DNA of 64,000 nt from Methylomonas albis (GTDB lineage: Bacteria > Pseudomonadota > Gammaproteobacteria > Methylococcales > Methylomonadaceae), in the NCBI RefSeq assembly GCF_014850955.1, contig NZ_JACXSS010000001.1, positions 3,720,001 through 3,784,000 on the forward strand, given 5' to 3'. Both the position numbers and the translations under genes were made by a program. This document shows, piece by piece, positions 1-9,110 of the stretch (positions within the stretch are counted from its first letter, which is position 1; every line of letters begins with the position of its first letter). The notes under the pieces are model-generated. The model was not told the DNA's origin. It searched no databases and was given only the letters and a program-made list of their open reading frames with translations.

Positions 1-1762
1 CAAACACCAGCATGATAATGCCCAGACCCTTCCAAAGCTTGCGCCAACCTGATGCCGCTTCCGGCAGCCCGTCGATGGCGCCGAGAAATATGGCCGAAGT
101 CACCAATAATAAAGACCACAAAAACATCGTCACGGCTACCGGCAGAATCCGCGACAGCATCCACACCGCCACGGCCAACATCGCCACGCCGAATACCGCC
201 TTAGTGGCGTTAAGCCAATCGCCAGCCCTAGGCAACAGCTTCCCAGCCGACGCACCCAACAACAATAACGGTGCGCCCATCCCCATCGCCATCACAAATA
301 ATGCCGAACCACCCAACACCACATCGCCGGTTTGACCGATATAGATTAACGCCGCAGCTAGCGGCGCAGCCACGCAAGGCCCGACAATCAGCGACGATAG
401 CGCCCCCATAATACCGGCCCCCAAATAAGAACCGTCACGATGCTTATCGCTAGAATGATGCAGTGCTGATTGCAGCGACTTCGGCAGCTCCAAGTGGTAA
501 AAACCAAACATCGACAGCGATAACACCACGAACAAGCCCGAAAACACTGCAATTACCCAAGGCTCTTGAAAGGTCGCTTGCAGATTGCTGCCGAACAAAG
601 CGGCCAATACCCCAAATACGGTGTACATCAAGGCCGACGCAAACACATAGCTCAAGGACAGCAAAAAGGCTTTGCGAGTACCGATTTGATCACCATGCCC
701 AACGATAATACCGGATAAGATCGGAATCATCGGAAACACACAAGGCGTAAAAGCCAGCAACAAACCAAATCCAAAAAAACTGAATAAGGTCAGCGCCAAA
801 CTGTCATGCCGCAAGGCGTTGACGATTTTGTCCTGCTCCGATAACTCGGCCATCACAGCCGGCTTGGGTTGCGGCGAAGTATCCGTTGGCGGCAAATCAA
901 GACTTATCTCGGATTGCATCGGCGGATAGCAAACCCCGCGGTCGGCGCAACCCTGAAATTTTGCCAACAATTTGATGGTTTCGGCTGCCGAACCTGCACG
1001 CAGCAGTGGAATGTCGACACTAATCCGGTTTCGGTAGATTTGCACCTGCCCGAATTCTGCGTCGTGGTACGCCGCACCTTCCGGCAGCTGCAGAGGCGTC
1101 AGGCGCGTTTGTGTCGAATCTTCCAACTTTAAAACCAGCTTATCCTTATAAAGATAATAACCTTCGGCAATTTGCCAGCTGGCTTGCACGGTATGCGGGT
1201 CTTTCAGACCGGCAAAAAACTGAAACGCTTGATCCGGCGGCAATAACTCGCTGGAAAACAAACCGGGCGTCAACCCCTTCAAACCTTTCACAAATTGGTT
1301 AAGCGCATCGCCGCTTGCGCTTGGCGGCGCAGTGGGTAACACCACATCCAACACCACCTTTTGCGGTGGGTAACAAACGCCGGCGTCCGCGCAACCTTGA
1401 TACTTGACCAACAGCTTTAACTGGGTTTCATGATTTTGATTAATCAGCGGCAACACCACATCGAGCGCGCTCCGGTACACGACCATGTCCCCCAAACTTG
1501 GATCATGCTCACTAATCCCTTCCGGCATGGAGGCCTGACCGAGTTGAATCGATTCGGTTTGCGACTGAAATTTGGTTTTATCCCTATAAAGATGATAACC
1601 CTCAGCAATCTGCCAGTGCAGCTCGACTTTATCGGCGGCTTCGGCAGTGGCCGTTAACTTAAACGCTTGCTCAGGCGGCAAAAAATCCTGGGCATCCAGC
1701 GCCGCCGCAGTACGCAAAAAAACAGCCAACAAACATAATAAAATCAGTCGATGCCAAGGCAT
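1..1762 (-). CDS. dsbD: Thiol:disulfide interchange protein DsbD (partial, C-terminus off the left edge)
   Basis: Inner-membrane electron carrier that moves reducing power from cytoplasmic thioredoxin to periplasmic thiol proteins. The reading frame starts at ATG 1762, opens with a hydrophobic signal peptide (MPWHRLILLCLLAVFL) and stays open to base 1. Two consecutive DsbD-alpha domains are visible: one centred on YQGCADAGVCYPP (Cys about 124 and 130), the other on FQGCADRGVCYPP (Cys about 272 and 278). The membrane domain follows, with TPCVFPMIPILSG (Cys 341) and VGPCVAAPL (Cys 463), the redox pair of the family. The C-terminal thioredoxin domain is outside the window. Most family members have only one alpha domain. 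The start overlaps the end of cutA by 19 bases, and cutA-dsbD is a common gammaproteobacterial order, so the two are probably co-transcribed. Confidence 0.93.
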   Translation of the reverse strand, partial: MPWHRLILLCLLAVFLRTAAALDAQDFLPPEQAFKLTATAEAADKVELHWQIAEGYHLYRDKTKFQSQTESIQLGQASMPEGISEHDPSLGDMVVYRSALDVVLPLINQNHETQLKLLVKYQGCADAGVCYPPQKVVLDVVLPTAPPSASGDALNQFVKGLKGLTPGLFSSELLPPDQAFQFFAGLKDPHTVQASWQIAEGYYLYKDKLVLKLEDSTQTRLTPLQLPEGAAYHDAEFGQVQIYRNRISVDIPLLRAGSAAETIKLLAKFQGCADRGVCYPPMQSEISLDLPPTDTSPQPKPAVMAELSEQDKIVNALRHDSLALTLFSFFGFGLLLAFTPCVFPMIPILSGIIVGHGDQIGTRKAFLLSLSYVFASALMYTVFGVLAALFGSNLQATFQEPWVIAVFSGLFVVLSLSMFGFYHLELPKSLQSALHHSSDKHRDGSYLGAGIMGALSSLIVGPCVAAPLAAALIYIGQTGDVVLGGSALFVMAMGMGAPLLLLGASAGKLLPRAGDWLNATKAVFGVAMLAVAVWMLSRILPVAVTMFLWSLLLVTSAIFLGAIDGLPEAASGWRKLWKGLGIIMLVF

Positions 1763-2061
1763 GAGTCTATCCATTTCAAATAATTCAGCGAGCCGCGTTC
1801 TATCGCGACCGCAATAATTTCCGGGAGTTGGTAAGGGTGCAGATCTTTCAACGCTGCTTCAATTGCCGCATAGCGGTCTTGATGACTTTTGATGAGCAGT
1901 AAATGTTCCTGTGCTATTTCAACTTTACCCTGCCATTCGTAAACAGAACGAACACCGGGCAATATATTCACGCAGGCTGCCAGTTTTTGGCTTATTAGAG
2001 CGCCGGCAAGCTTATCGGCAAACTCGGCGTCCGGACAGGTACAAAGAATCAATTGATACAT
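1744..2061 (-). CDS. cutA: Divalent-cation tolerance protein CutA
   Basis: Small trimeric cytoplasmic protein of the CutA1 family, associated with copper/divalent-metal tolerance; its exact biochemical role is unsettled. I chose ATG 2061, giving 105 residues starting MYQLILCTCPDAEFADKLA, because the family is about 105-115 residues long and the longer upstream reading has no family similarity. Visible hallmarks are KLAACVNILPGVRSVYEWQGK, the EHLLLIKS strand and the HPYQLPEIIA motif near residues 75-85. The gene lies directly upstream of dsbD and overlaps its start, which suggests translational coupling. It is divergent from fxsA with about 70 bases between the starts. Confidence 0.95.
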   Translation of the reverse strand: MYQLILCTCPDAEFADKLAGALISQKLAACVNILPGVRSVYEWQGKVEIAQEHLLLIKSHQDRYAAIEAALKDLHPYQLPEIIAVAIERGSLNYLKWIDSCLGID

Positions 2062-2133
2062 CGCGATATTATCCTGGAATTTGCACCAAGATGCTCTTAG
2101 TATTAGCGGCTTTTTACCGCAACCGAGCTCACC

Positions 2134-2574
2134 ATGAAAACCATGCAAATTCTGTTTATCGCTTTTTTGATCGTGCCGTTTGTGGAAATTTACGTACTAT
2201 TGCAAGTCGGAGGATTAATCGGCGCTTTCCCGACTATTTTATTGGTGGTGTTTACCGCGGTTTTGGGCGCTTGGCTGCTACGTCGCCAAGGCTTCGCAAC
2301 CTGGCAGCGCTTCCAATCGGCATTGGCGCAAGGCGAGCTGCCGGCGTATGAAATGATCGAGGGACCGATATTGCTGGTAGGCGGAGCGTTGCTATTGACG
2401 CCGGGGTTTTTCACCGACATGTTGGGTTTCGCTTGTCTAATTCCGACTTTACGCAGAAAAATTGCGCAGTACATTATCGAGCATCATTTGCTGCAAACCC
2501 AAGTGGGCTCAATATTTCAGCAAGCGCGAAACTCGCAGACCATTATTGAAGGCGAATACCACAAAAAAGAATAA
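2134..2574 (+). CDS. fxsA: FxsA family membrane protein
   Basis: Inner-membrane protein of the FxsA family; in E. coli, overproduction suppresses F-plasmid exclusion of phage T7, and the normal role is unknown. The 146-residue protein has the family pattern: an N-terminal helix (LFIAFLIVPFVEIYVLLQVG), a second helix (TILLVVFTAVLGAWLLRRQG), then EGPILLVGGALLLTPGFFTD and the LIPTLRRKI segment, followed by a hydrophilic tail. Two in-frame ATGs exist (2134 and 2143); neither has a strong ribosome-binding site, so the first three residues are uncertain. It is divergent from cutA and convergent with the small membrane-protein gene at 2636. Confidence 0.92.
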   Translation: MKTMQILFIAFLIVPFVEIYVLLQVGGLIGAFPTILLVVFTAVLGAWLLRRQGFATWQRFQSALAQGELPAYEMIEGPILLVGGALLLTPGFFTDMLGFACLIPTLRRKIAQYIIEHHLLQTQVGSIFQQARNSQTIIEGEYHKKE

Positions 2575-2590
2575 CGAAGCATTCTTGAAT

Positions 2591-2619
2591 CCGAATCCGC
2601 GCCTGAGCCGCGGATTCGG
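2591..2619. repeat. Perfect 11-bp inverted repeat between convergent genes
   Basis: The arms CCGAATCCGCG (2591-2601) and CGCGGATTCGG (2609-2619) are perfectly complementary around a 7-base loop. It sits 16 bases after the fxsA stop and 16 bases beyond the end of the convergent DUF2892 gene. It could stop transcription from both sides, but neither strand has the T-run of an intrinsic terminator, so this is a stable hairpin of uncertain function. Confidence 0.6.
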
Positions 2620-2635
2620 CGCTAGCAAGGACAGC

Positions 2636-2872
2636 TTATTGACTATCGGATGCCGCAGTGCTTCCCAAGGTATTTTTGTCCAGACTGGAATACGCAGGAC
2701 ACCATCCGGAATAACTGGTGGCAACCAATACCAAGCCCACCAACAACATCAAGATACTAGCGGTAAACAGCGAAGCACTCAGCAATACCACCCCTGAAAC
2801 CATACGGACTTTCTTATCTTTCTCGCCGATGTTGTGCTCAAACTTAATCAAACGTTTATAATCGAAGCTCAT
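2636..2872 (-). CDS. DUF2892 / YgaP-type small membrane protein
   Basis: A 78-residue protein with two closely spaced membrane helices (VRMVSGVVLLSASLF and ILMLLVGLVLVATSYSG). The NIGEKDKKVRMVSG start of the domain and the SGWCPAYSSLDKNT end are the signatures of the DUF2892 family, whose fold matches the membrane part of the rhodanese YgaP. No rhodanese domain is attached here. Function is unknown; the conserved Cys in GWCP is the most notable residue. ATG 2872 was chosen because GAGAGGA lies at a proper distance upstream; a TTG six bases earlier is the alternative. It is divergent from uvrD. Confidence 0.85.
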   Translation of the reverse strand: MSFDYKRLIKFEHNIGEKDKKVRMVSGVVLLSASLFTASILMLLVGLVLVATSYSGWCPAYSSLDKNTLGSTAASDSQ

Positions 2873-2974
2873 TTCCAATCCTCTCTGTGTTGTAGTTATT
2901 AGTCCCGACGCAAAGCTTTCCTTTAAAAGGCAAGCAAATATACACAGCTCATCAAAATCTGCAAGTTATAAAAA

Positions 2975-5140
2975 ATGGATGTCTCTTCTATTATTGCCTC
3001 TTTAAACGACGACCAGCGCTTGGCCGTTTCTGCGCCGATGCAAGCCATGTTGGTGCTAGCCGGTGCCGGCAGCGGCAAAACCCGGGTACTGGTGCATCGC
3101 ATCGCTTGGCATATCCAGATCAACCAGATTTCGCCCTACAACATTCTGGCGGTGACGTTTACCAACAAGGCCGCCAACGAAATGCGCAACCGCATCGAGG
3201 ACTTACTCGAGACCCCAACCCGCGCGATGTGGATAGGCACTTTCCACGGCTTGGCCCACCGCTTGTTGCGGCAACACGCCAAGCAAGCCAAGCTGCCGGA
3301 CACCTTTCAGGTAATGGATAGCGACGACCAATTGCGCATCATCAAACGTCTGATGAAAAACCTGAATCTGGACGATAGCAAATGGCCGCCGAAACAGGCG
3401 CAATGGTTTATCAACGCGCAAAAAGACGAAGGTATCCGCGCCAAGCATATGCAGGACAACGGCGATTTTTATAACCGGCAGATGAAGCAGGTTTATCTGG
3501 CTTACGAGGAAGTATGCCAGCGCTCCGGTCTGGTCGATTTTGCCGAGTTACTGCTGCGCGCTCACGAACTGCTGCGCGATAACGACGATTTGCTGGCTTT
3601 TTACAAGCAACGCTTTCAGCAAGTCCACGTCGACGAGTTTCAGGACACCAACACCATACAATACGCCTGGCTGCGACTGCTCACCGAGGGCAACAACAAT
3701 CTGTTCGTGGTCGGCGATGACGATCAATCGATCTATGGCTGGCGCGGCGCCAAAATCGAAAATATTTTTAATTTCCAAAAGCACTATCCCGAGCACGACA
3801 TTGTCCGCCTGGAGCAAAACTACCGCTCCACCGGCCACATCCTGAAAGCCGCTAATACCCTGATCGCCAATAACGACAACCGGATGGGCAAGGAATTATG
3901 GACCGACGCCGGTGAAGGTCAGGCCATTTCTCTGTACTCGGCATTTAACGAGCAAGACGAAGCGTATTTCGTGGTCGAGAAAATTCGGCAATGGGTTAAA
4001 GACGGCGGTTTGCGCAGCGATACCGCGATTCTGTATCGTTCCAACGCCCAATCGCGGCAATTTGAAGAACGTCTGATGACCACCGCCACCCCTTATCGGG
4101 TTTACGGCGGCCTGCGCTTTTTCGAGCGGATGGAAATCAAGAACGCCCTCGCCTACTTGCGCCTATCCACCAATCCGCACGACGACCCTTCCTTCGAGCG
4201 AGTGGTGAATACTCCGACGCGCGGCATCGGCGCCAAAACCCTGGACGACATGCGCATTCTAGCCCGTGAACTGCAGTTATCGCTCTGGCAAGCAGCCTTG
4301 GCGATGCTGGAACAAAATCAATTATCGGCGCGCGCCGCCAATGCCTTGCGCGGCTTTTTAAACCTTATTATTGCGCTGGGCGAAACCACTAAAGACTTGA
4401 GCCTACATGAAACGGTCAAACAAGTCGTCGAAACCAGCGGCCTGATCGAGCTGTATAAAAAAGAAAAACAAGACAAAGGCGAAGCGCGGGTGGAAAACCT
4501 GGAGGAGCTGGTCAATGCCGCCCGCTTGTTCGATTACGATAGCGAAAATGCGGAAAACATGGGCGAATTGGACATGTTTTTAGCGCATGCGGCGCTGGAA
4601 GCCGGCGAAATGCAAGGCGAAGTCGATGAAGATTGCGTGCAACTAATGACACTACATTCCGCCAAGGGCTTGGAATTCAAGTTGGTATTTCTGGTCGGTT
4701 TGGAAGAAGGCTTATTCCCTTCTCAGCAAGCGCTAGACGACGCTGGCCGTTTGCAGGAAGAGCGCCGCCTCTGCTACGTTGGCATCACCCGCGCCATGCA
4801 ACAGCTGTATCTAACCCATGCAGAATCGCGGCGCCTGTACGGCAAGGACAGTTATCCGCGAGCCTCGCGGTTTTTACGCGAATTGCCGCAGGAGTCAATT
4901 CAAGAAATCCGCCTACGCGCGAATGTGAGCAGACCGGCCGTCGGCAGCGCACCGCAAACGAAAAGCTTGGGCAGCAAAGGTACTTACAAACTGGGCCAGC
5001 CAGTCAGGCACGAAAAATTTGGCGAAGGAGTGGTACTGCAAATGGAAGGCGAAGGCGAACAGGAACGGGTGCAGATCAATTTCCGCAACGCCGGTATCAA
5101 ATGGCTGATGCTGGCATACGCCAAGTTAGCGACGGTTTAA
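2975..5140 (+). CDS. uvrD: DNA helicase II UvrD
   Basis: Superfamily 1A 3'-5' DNA helicase acting in nucleotide-excision and mismatch repair. At 721 residues it matches the usual length of about 720. Walker A is GAGSGKT (near residues 30-36), motif Ia AVTFTNKAANEMR, Walker B VDEFQDTN (near 218), motif III VGDDDQSIYGWRGA, motif IV LEQNYRS, motif V LMTLHSAKGLEFKLVFLVGLEEGLFPS and motif VI EERRLCYVGITRA. The C-terminus has the Tudor-like GxxVRHEKFGEGVVL segment typical of UvrD/PcrA. All helicase motifs are intact. The gene stands alone on the plus strand. No clear LexA box lies upstream (see rejected items). Confidence 0.96.
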   Translation: MDVSSIIASLNDDQRLAVSAPMQAMLVLAGAGSGKTRVLVHRIAWHIQINQISPYNILAVTFTNKAANEMRNRIEDLLETPTRAMWIGTFHGLAHRLLRQHAKQAKLPDTFQVMDSDDQLRIIKRLMKNLNLDDSKWPPKQAQWFINAQKDEGIRAKHMQDNGDFYNRQMKQVYLAYEEVCQRSGLVDFAELLLRAHELLRDNDDLLAFYKQRFQQVHVDEFQDTNTIQYAWLRLLTEGNNNLFVVGDDDQSIYGWRGAKIENIFNFQKHYPEHDIVRLEQNYRSTGHILKAANTLIANNDNRMGKELWTDAGEGQAISLYSAFNEQDEAYFVVEKIRQWVKDGGLRSDTAILYRSNAQSRQFEERLMTTATPYRVYGGLRFFERMEIKNALAYLRLSTNPHDDPSFERVVNTPTRGIGAKTLDDMRILARELQLSLWQAALAMLEQNQLSARAANALRGFLNLIIALGETTKDLSLHETVKQVVETSGLIELYKKEKQDKGEARVENLEELVNAARLFDYDSENAENMGELDMFLAHAALEAGEMQGEVDEDCVQLMTLHSAKGLEFKLVFLVGLEEGLFPSQQALDDAGRLQEERRLCYVGITRAMQQLYLTHAESRRLYGKDSYPRASRFLRELPQESIQEIRLRANVSRPAVGSAPQTKSLGSKGTYKLGQPVRHEKFGEGVVLQMEGEGEQERVQINFRNAGIKWLMLAYAKLATV

Positions 5141-5316
5141 TCATTTCCCACGGAGACGCCGAGCACTTGGGGCTGCCTCACGCATGAGCATCTGAATGCT
5201 CAATTAGCATCTATGGTTGCCAATAACACAGCGCTATATCAGTCGGATGCTTACCCGACGCATTTAGCGCTGATTACAGGTCATTACACTTAGGCTAATT
5301 GTTAAATCCCGGATAT

Positions 5317-5353
5317 AAAAAAGGGGGCGTCGCTTGCACGACACCCCCCTTTG
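5317..5353 (-). terminator. Intrinsic terminator of the gap-pyk operon
   Basis: Read on the minus strand, a G/C-rich stem (GGGGG-GTCG arms with one internal mismatch and one bulge) closes a 6-base loop and runs into TTTTTT. It begins 23 bases after the pyk stop codon. The T-run exists only on the minus strand, so it serves pyk rather than the convergent uvrD. Confidence 0.85.
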
Positions 5354-5375
5354 CAGATCAACCGACTTTTAGAAA

Positions 5376-6812
5376 TTAATCTTCGGTCACGTTGATGACT
5401 TTCATCGAATTGGTTCCACCGCTGGCGCCGGTTAAATCGCCTTTGGTTCGAATCAATGCATCGCCCGGTTTCACAACACCACGCGTTTTCAAGGCCTTAA
5501 TCAGGCTTTGCGTCACGCTGGCCGATTCCATTTTTTCTTTGGCAAACGGAATTGGGAACACGCCCTTGTATAGGGTCACTCGGCCCAAGGTGCGTTCCTG
5601 ACTGCTGAATGCAAAGATAGGAATTTCGGAGCTGATCCGTGACATCCACAGCGGCGTCGAACCCGACTCGGTCAAAGAGGCGATACCGGCGATTTTGGTA
5701 TGGTTCGCCAAATACATGGCAGACATCGCGATCGCTTCATCAATAGTCGAAAAGCTATCGGTCATGCGGTGATGCGAATGGGTTACGCTAGGCTGTTTCT
5801 CGGTTTCCACGCAAATCCGTACCATGGCTTGCACGGTTTTCACCGGATGCTTGCCTGATGCCGTTTCCGCCGACAACATGATCGCATCGGTACCGTCGAC
5901 GATAGCGTTAGCCACGTCAAATACTTCAGCACGCGTTGGGATCGGATTTTCGATCATCGACTCCATCATTTGCGTCGCCGTGATAACCACCCTGTTCAAC
6001 TCTCTGGAGCGTTTGATCAAAAGCTTTTGAGCCGCAGGCAAATTAGCATCACCAATTTCCACACCCAAATCGCCACGCGCGACCATGATTGCATCGGAAG
6101 CCAGAATGATTTCGTCGATAACTTCCATCGCTTCAGCCCTTTCGACTTTAGCAACCAAACCGGCATAGCAACCTACCGCTTCCAGCAACGCACGAGCTTC
6201 GTGCATATCGTCGGCAGTGCGTGGAAATGAAATAGCCACGTAATCGGCACCGATGACACCAATCGTTTTGATGTCTTCTTTGTCTTTGTCAGTCAAAGCT
6301 GCCGCCGACAAACCGCCACCCAACAAGTTGATGCCTTTGTTATTGGACAAATCGCCGCCCACCACTACGGTGGTGTTAACGCGGGTATTGTCGATGACGT
6401 TAACCACATCCAGCACCACCCGACCATCATCCAATAACAGACGGGTACCGGGTTTAACTTCGCGAGCCAAAGGTTCGTAGCTGATGCCGACTTGGGTATT
6501 GTCGCCATCGAGTTTACCCAGGTTAATATCCAGCGCAAAAGCCTGACCTTCTTCCAGCCGGACTTTATTTTCTTTAAAGCGCTCGATGCGGATTTTCGGA
6601 CCTTGCAAATCGGCCAAAATACCTACGCGGCGACCGGTTTTTTTGCTAAGTGCTCTGACCCGATTGGCGCGCTCAATATGATCCTGCGCCGAACCGTGCG
6701 AGAAATTCAAACGCACAACATCGATTCCGGCCTCGAACAACTCTTCAAGTACACCGGGTTTATCCGTGGCAGGTCCCAGCGTCGCCAGGATTTTCGTTCT
6801 TCGTAACAGCAT
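5376..6812 (-). CDS. pyk: Pyruvate kinase
   Basis: Converts phosphoenolpyruvate and ADP to pyruvate and ATP in the cytoplasm. The 478 residues have the full pyruvate-kinase plan: RRTKILATLGPAT start, NFSHGSAQDH, the ADLQGPKIRIE substrate loop, the barrel motif with MVARGDLGVEIG, ITATQMMESMIENPIPTRAEVFDVANAI, and the C-terminal allosteric domain. Length and the GDANLPAAQK segment make it closer to E. coli PykA than PykF. It lies 9 bases downstream of gap, with AAAGGG just upstream of ATG 6812, so the two form an operon; a strong terminator follows. In an organism using lower glycolysis or the ribulose monophosphate route these two steps act close together. Confidence 0.96.
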   Translation of the reverse strand: MLLRRTKILATLGPATDKPGVLEELFEAGIDVVRLNFSHGSAQDHIERANRVRALSKKTGRRVGILADLQGPKIRIERFKENKVRLEEGQAFALDINLGKLDGDNTQVGISYEPLAREVKPGTRLLLDDGRVVLDVVNVIDNTRVNTTVVVGGDLSNNKGINLLGGGLSAAALTDKDKEDIKTIGVIGADYVAISFPRTADDMHEARALLEAVGCYAGLVAKVERAEAMEVIDEIILASDAIMVARGDLGVEIGDANLPAAQKLLIKRSRELNRVVITATQMMESMIENPIPTRAEVFDVANAIVDGTDAIMLSAETASGKHPVKTVQAMVRICVETEKQPSVTHSHHRMTDSFSTIDEAIAMSAMYLANHTKIAGIASLTESGSTPLWMSRISSEIPIFAFSSQERTLGRVTLYKGVFPIPFAKEKMESASVTQSLIKALKTRGVVKPGDALIRTKGDLTGASGGTNSMKVINVTED

Positions 6813-6821
6813 GTAAACCCT

Positions 6822-7835
6822 TTATTTGGCGTTGAACAAAGCAACCGTGGTATCGAGCATACGGTTTGAGAAACCCCATTCGTTGTCGTACCAGGACAGA
6901 ACTTTCACGAAGTTGCCGCCGGTGACTTTGGTCAGGCCTGCTTCGTAGATTGAAGAATGTGGGTTGTGGTTGAAGTCCATGGACACCAATGGCTCATCGT
7001 TGATCGCCAAAATGCCTTTCAATGGACCCGCCGCCGCTTCGCGCAAAATGCTGTCGATTTCTTCTTTGGTGGTGTTTCTGGAAGCTTGGAAGCACAAATC
7101 GACCACAGAGACGTTGATGGTTGGCACGCGCATGGCGAAACCGTCCAGCTTGCCTTTCATTTCCGGCAACACCAATCCTACCGCGGCAGCAGCACCGGTT
7201 TTGGTTGGGATCATGGATTGCGTGGCGGAACGGGCACGGTGCAAGTCGCTGTGATACACGTCGGTTAACACTTGATCGTTGGTGTAAGAATGGATGGTGG
7301 TCATCAAACCGTGATCGACACCGATAGTGTCCATCAAAGGTTTAACCAGCGGCGCCAAGCAGTTGGTGGTGCAAGAAGCATTGGAGATGACAGTGTCGGA
7401 CGCTTTCAAGGTGTGATGGTTAACACCATAAACAATCGTTGCATCGACATCGCTGCCACCGGGGGCGGAGATGATGACTTTTTTCGCACCAGCGGTAATG
7501 TGAGCTGAAGCTTTAGCTTTGCTGGTGAAAAAACCAGTAGACTCCAGCACAACGTCGACACCTAGTTCCCCCCACGGCAATTTAGCAGGGTCTCTTTCAG
7601 CTAATACGCGAATTTTGTCGCCGTTGATCACGATGTAATCGCCGTCGACAGACACATCAAACTGGAATTTACCGTGTACGGTGTCGTACTTGGTCAAGTG
7701 TGCGTTGGTTTTGGAATCGCCCAAATCATTAATTGCGACGACTTGGATCTCGTTGGTGCGACCTGATTCGTACAAAGCGCGCATGACATTGCGACCGATA
7801 CGACCATAACCGTTAATTGCAACTTTAATTGCCAT
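6822..7835 (-). CDS. gap: Glyceraldehyde-3-phosphate dehydrogenase, type I
   Basis: Phosphorylating, NAD-dependent oxidation of glyceraldehyde 3-phosphate to 1,3-bisphosphoglycerate. The 337-residue protein has the NGYGRIGR nucleotide-binding turn (residues 8-15), AINDLGD with Asp37 (favouring NAD over NADP), the catalytic Cys155 in [13 protein letters not shown], the catalytic-His region [12 protein letters not shown], and [12 protein letters not shown] near the end. ATG 7835 is preceded by CGGAGAA. It is the first gene of the gap-pyk operon. No phosphoglycerate kinase or transketolase gene is adjacent, unlike the classical gap-pgk order. Confidence 0.97.
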   Translation of the reverse strand: MAIKVAINGYGRIGRNVMRALYESGRTNEIQVVAINDLGDSKTNAHLTKYDTVHGKFQFDVSVDGDYIVINGDKIRVLAERDPAKLPWGELGVDVVLESTGFFTSKAKASAHITAGAKKVIISAPGGSDVDATIVYGVNHHTLKASDTVISNASCTTNCLAPLVKPLMDTIGVDHGLMTTIHSYTNDQVLTDVYHSDLHRARSATQSMIPTKTGAAAAVGLVLPEMKGKLDGFAMRVPTINVSVVDLCFQASRNTTKEEIDSILREAAAGPLKGILAINDEPLVSMDFNHNPHSSIYEAGLTKVTGGNFVKVLSWYDNEWGFSNRMLDTTVALFNAK

Positions 7836-7904
7836 AGAGTTTTCTCCGGGATGAGTGTGAAAGACTTGCGTCGAGATGTGCCGAAAGCACCAAAAATAGA
7901 CTGG

Positions 7905-7934
7905 ATTGTAGCAAAAACCAGCAATCTACGTCTA
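7905..7934 (-). promoter_or_regulatory. Candidate sigma-70 promoter of gap-pyk
   Basis: On the minus strand, TAGACG (7934-7929) and TACAAT (7910-7905) are separated by 18 bases and lie about 70 bases upstream of the gap start. The -10 box matches the consensus at five of six positions, the -35 at four of six. Assignment is by sequence only. Confidence 0.45.
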
Positions 7935-8105
7935 CCGTCGCCATGCGCTTAGGCGCCTCCAATTGCTAATAAATCAAGAAAAGCCCACACCACGACAGAC
8001 TTGACGAATCCCTTACTCGCAATTTATCTCAGCTGTGCGGAAAAATGACCGAACCCGAGTGCTGTACAATGGCCCACTGTTCCCGCTTTTAAAGAGACAC
8101 AAAAC

Positions 8106-9026
8106 ATGCAAATCCAATGGTTCCCCGGCCACATGCACAAGGCCAGTAAGGAGATCAAGTACGCCTTGCCCGACATCGATTTGCTAATCGAAATTCTCGA
8201 CGCGCGCATTCCTTACAGCAGCCAAAACCCGATGCTGGCAAGCCTGCGAGGCGACAAACCCACCATCCGCGTGCTCAGCAAAACTGATTTAGCCGATCCT
8301 GAATTGACAAAAGAGTGGCAAACCTATTTAGAACGGGAACAAGCTGTCAAAACCCTGGCTGTCACCACCCAACAACCGGAGAAGATCAAACAGATTATCG
8401 ACTTGTGCGCGAAGATGCTGCCGGAGAAAACCGCCGCCAACAAGGTAATCCGCACCATGATCATGGGCATCCCCAACGTCGGCAAATCCACAATCATCAA
8501 TGTGCTGGCCGGGCGCACCATCGCCAAAACCGGCAACGAACCGGCCGTCACCAAACACCAGCAACGCATCAATTTAGGCAATAACATAGTCCTCTCCGAC
8601 ACCCCCGGTGTACTCTGGCCCAACGTGGAAAACCGCCACAGCGGCTATCGATTGGCGGTCACCGGCGCGATCAAGGACACCGCGTTTCAACACGATGACA
8701 TCGCGCTGTATGCCTTGGAATATCTGCGCAAAGCCTACCCGGAGCGCCTAAGCCAGCGCTATCGTTTGGATCCTTTGCCCGAGGAACCGCTCGCACTACT
8801 AGAAGCTATCGGCGCCAAACGCGGCTGTTTGCGTAGCGGCGGCATCGTCGAACTGGATAAAGCCGCCAAACTACTAATGAACGAATTTAGAGCCGGCACC
8901 CTGGGTCAAATTACCCTGGAAACCCCGGAAATGATAGAAGCGGAAATGGTGGAACTGACAGCCATTCGCGAGCAAAAAGCCGCCAAGCAAGCAGCAAGGC
9001 GGCGCGGTAACAACCCGCAGAGTTAA
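8106..9026 (+). CDS. ylqF: Ribosome biogenesis GTPase YlqF/RbgA family
   Basis: Circularly permuted GTPase of the YlqF/RbgA/MTG1 family, which acts in late assembly of the large ribosomal subunit. The order of GTPase motifs is permuted as expected: G4-like SKTDLAD (near residue 60) comes before G1 GIPNVGKSTIINVL (near 121-134), then G2 region GNEPAVTKHQQ and G3 DTPGVLWP. The N-terminal QIQWFPGHMHKA is the family signature. Length 306 is typical. The likely promoter contains TACAAT at 8065-8070, giving a short leader. It is divergent from gap. Confidence 0.92.
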   Translation: MQIQWFPGHMHKASKEIKYALPDIDLLIEILDARIPYSSQNPMLASLRGDKPTIRVLSKTDLADPELTKEWQTYLEREQAVKTLAVTTQQPEKIKQIIDLCAKMLPEKTAANKVIRTMIMGIPNVGKSTIINVLAGRTIAKTGNEPAVTKHQQRINLGNNIVLSDTPGVLWPNVENRHSGYRLAVTGAIKDTAFQHDDIALYALEYLRKAYPERLSQRYRLDPLPEEPLALLEAIGAKRGCLRSGGIVELDKAAKLLMNEFRAGTLGQITLETPEMIEAEMVELTAIREQKAAKQAARRRGNNPQS

Positions 9027-9110
9027 AAGTCGCCAAACTAGCTGTGCTCCGGCAGGAACTTAGCCGCAACTTATCAGTTCACCGCGCCCCAGCCCCGGAC
9101 GAATAAACTA

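Noticed and set aside
1-335. Plus-strand open frames opposite dsbD (12-335, 463-708, 869-1132)
   Set aside because: They are antisense shadows of the clear dsbD frame; none has a protein-like composition.
2930-2950. Possible LexA box upstream of uvrD
   Set aside because: Only one half (CAG at the end of an A/T-rich stretch) matches CTG-N10-CAG; the other half reads AAG. Not enough to claim.
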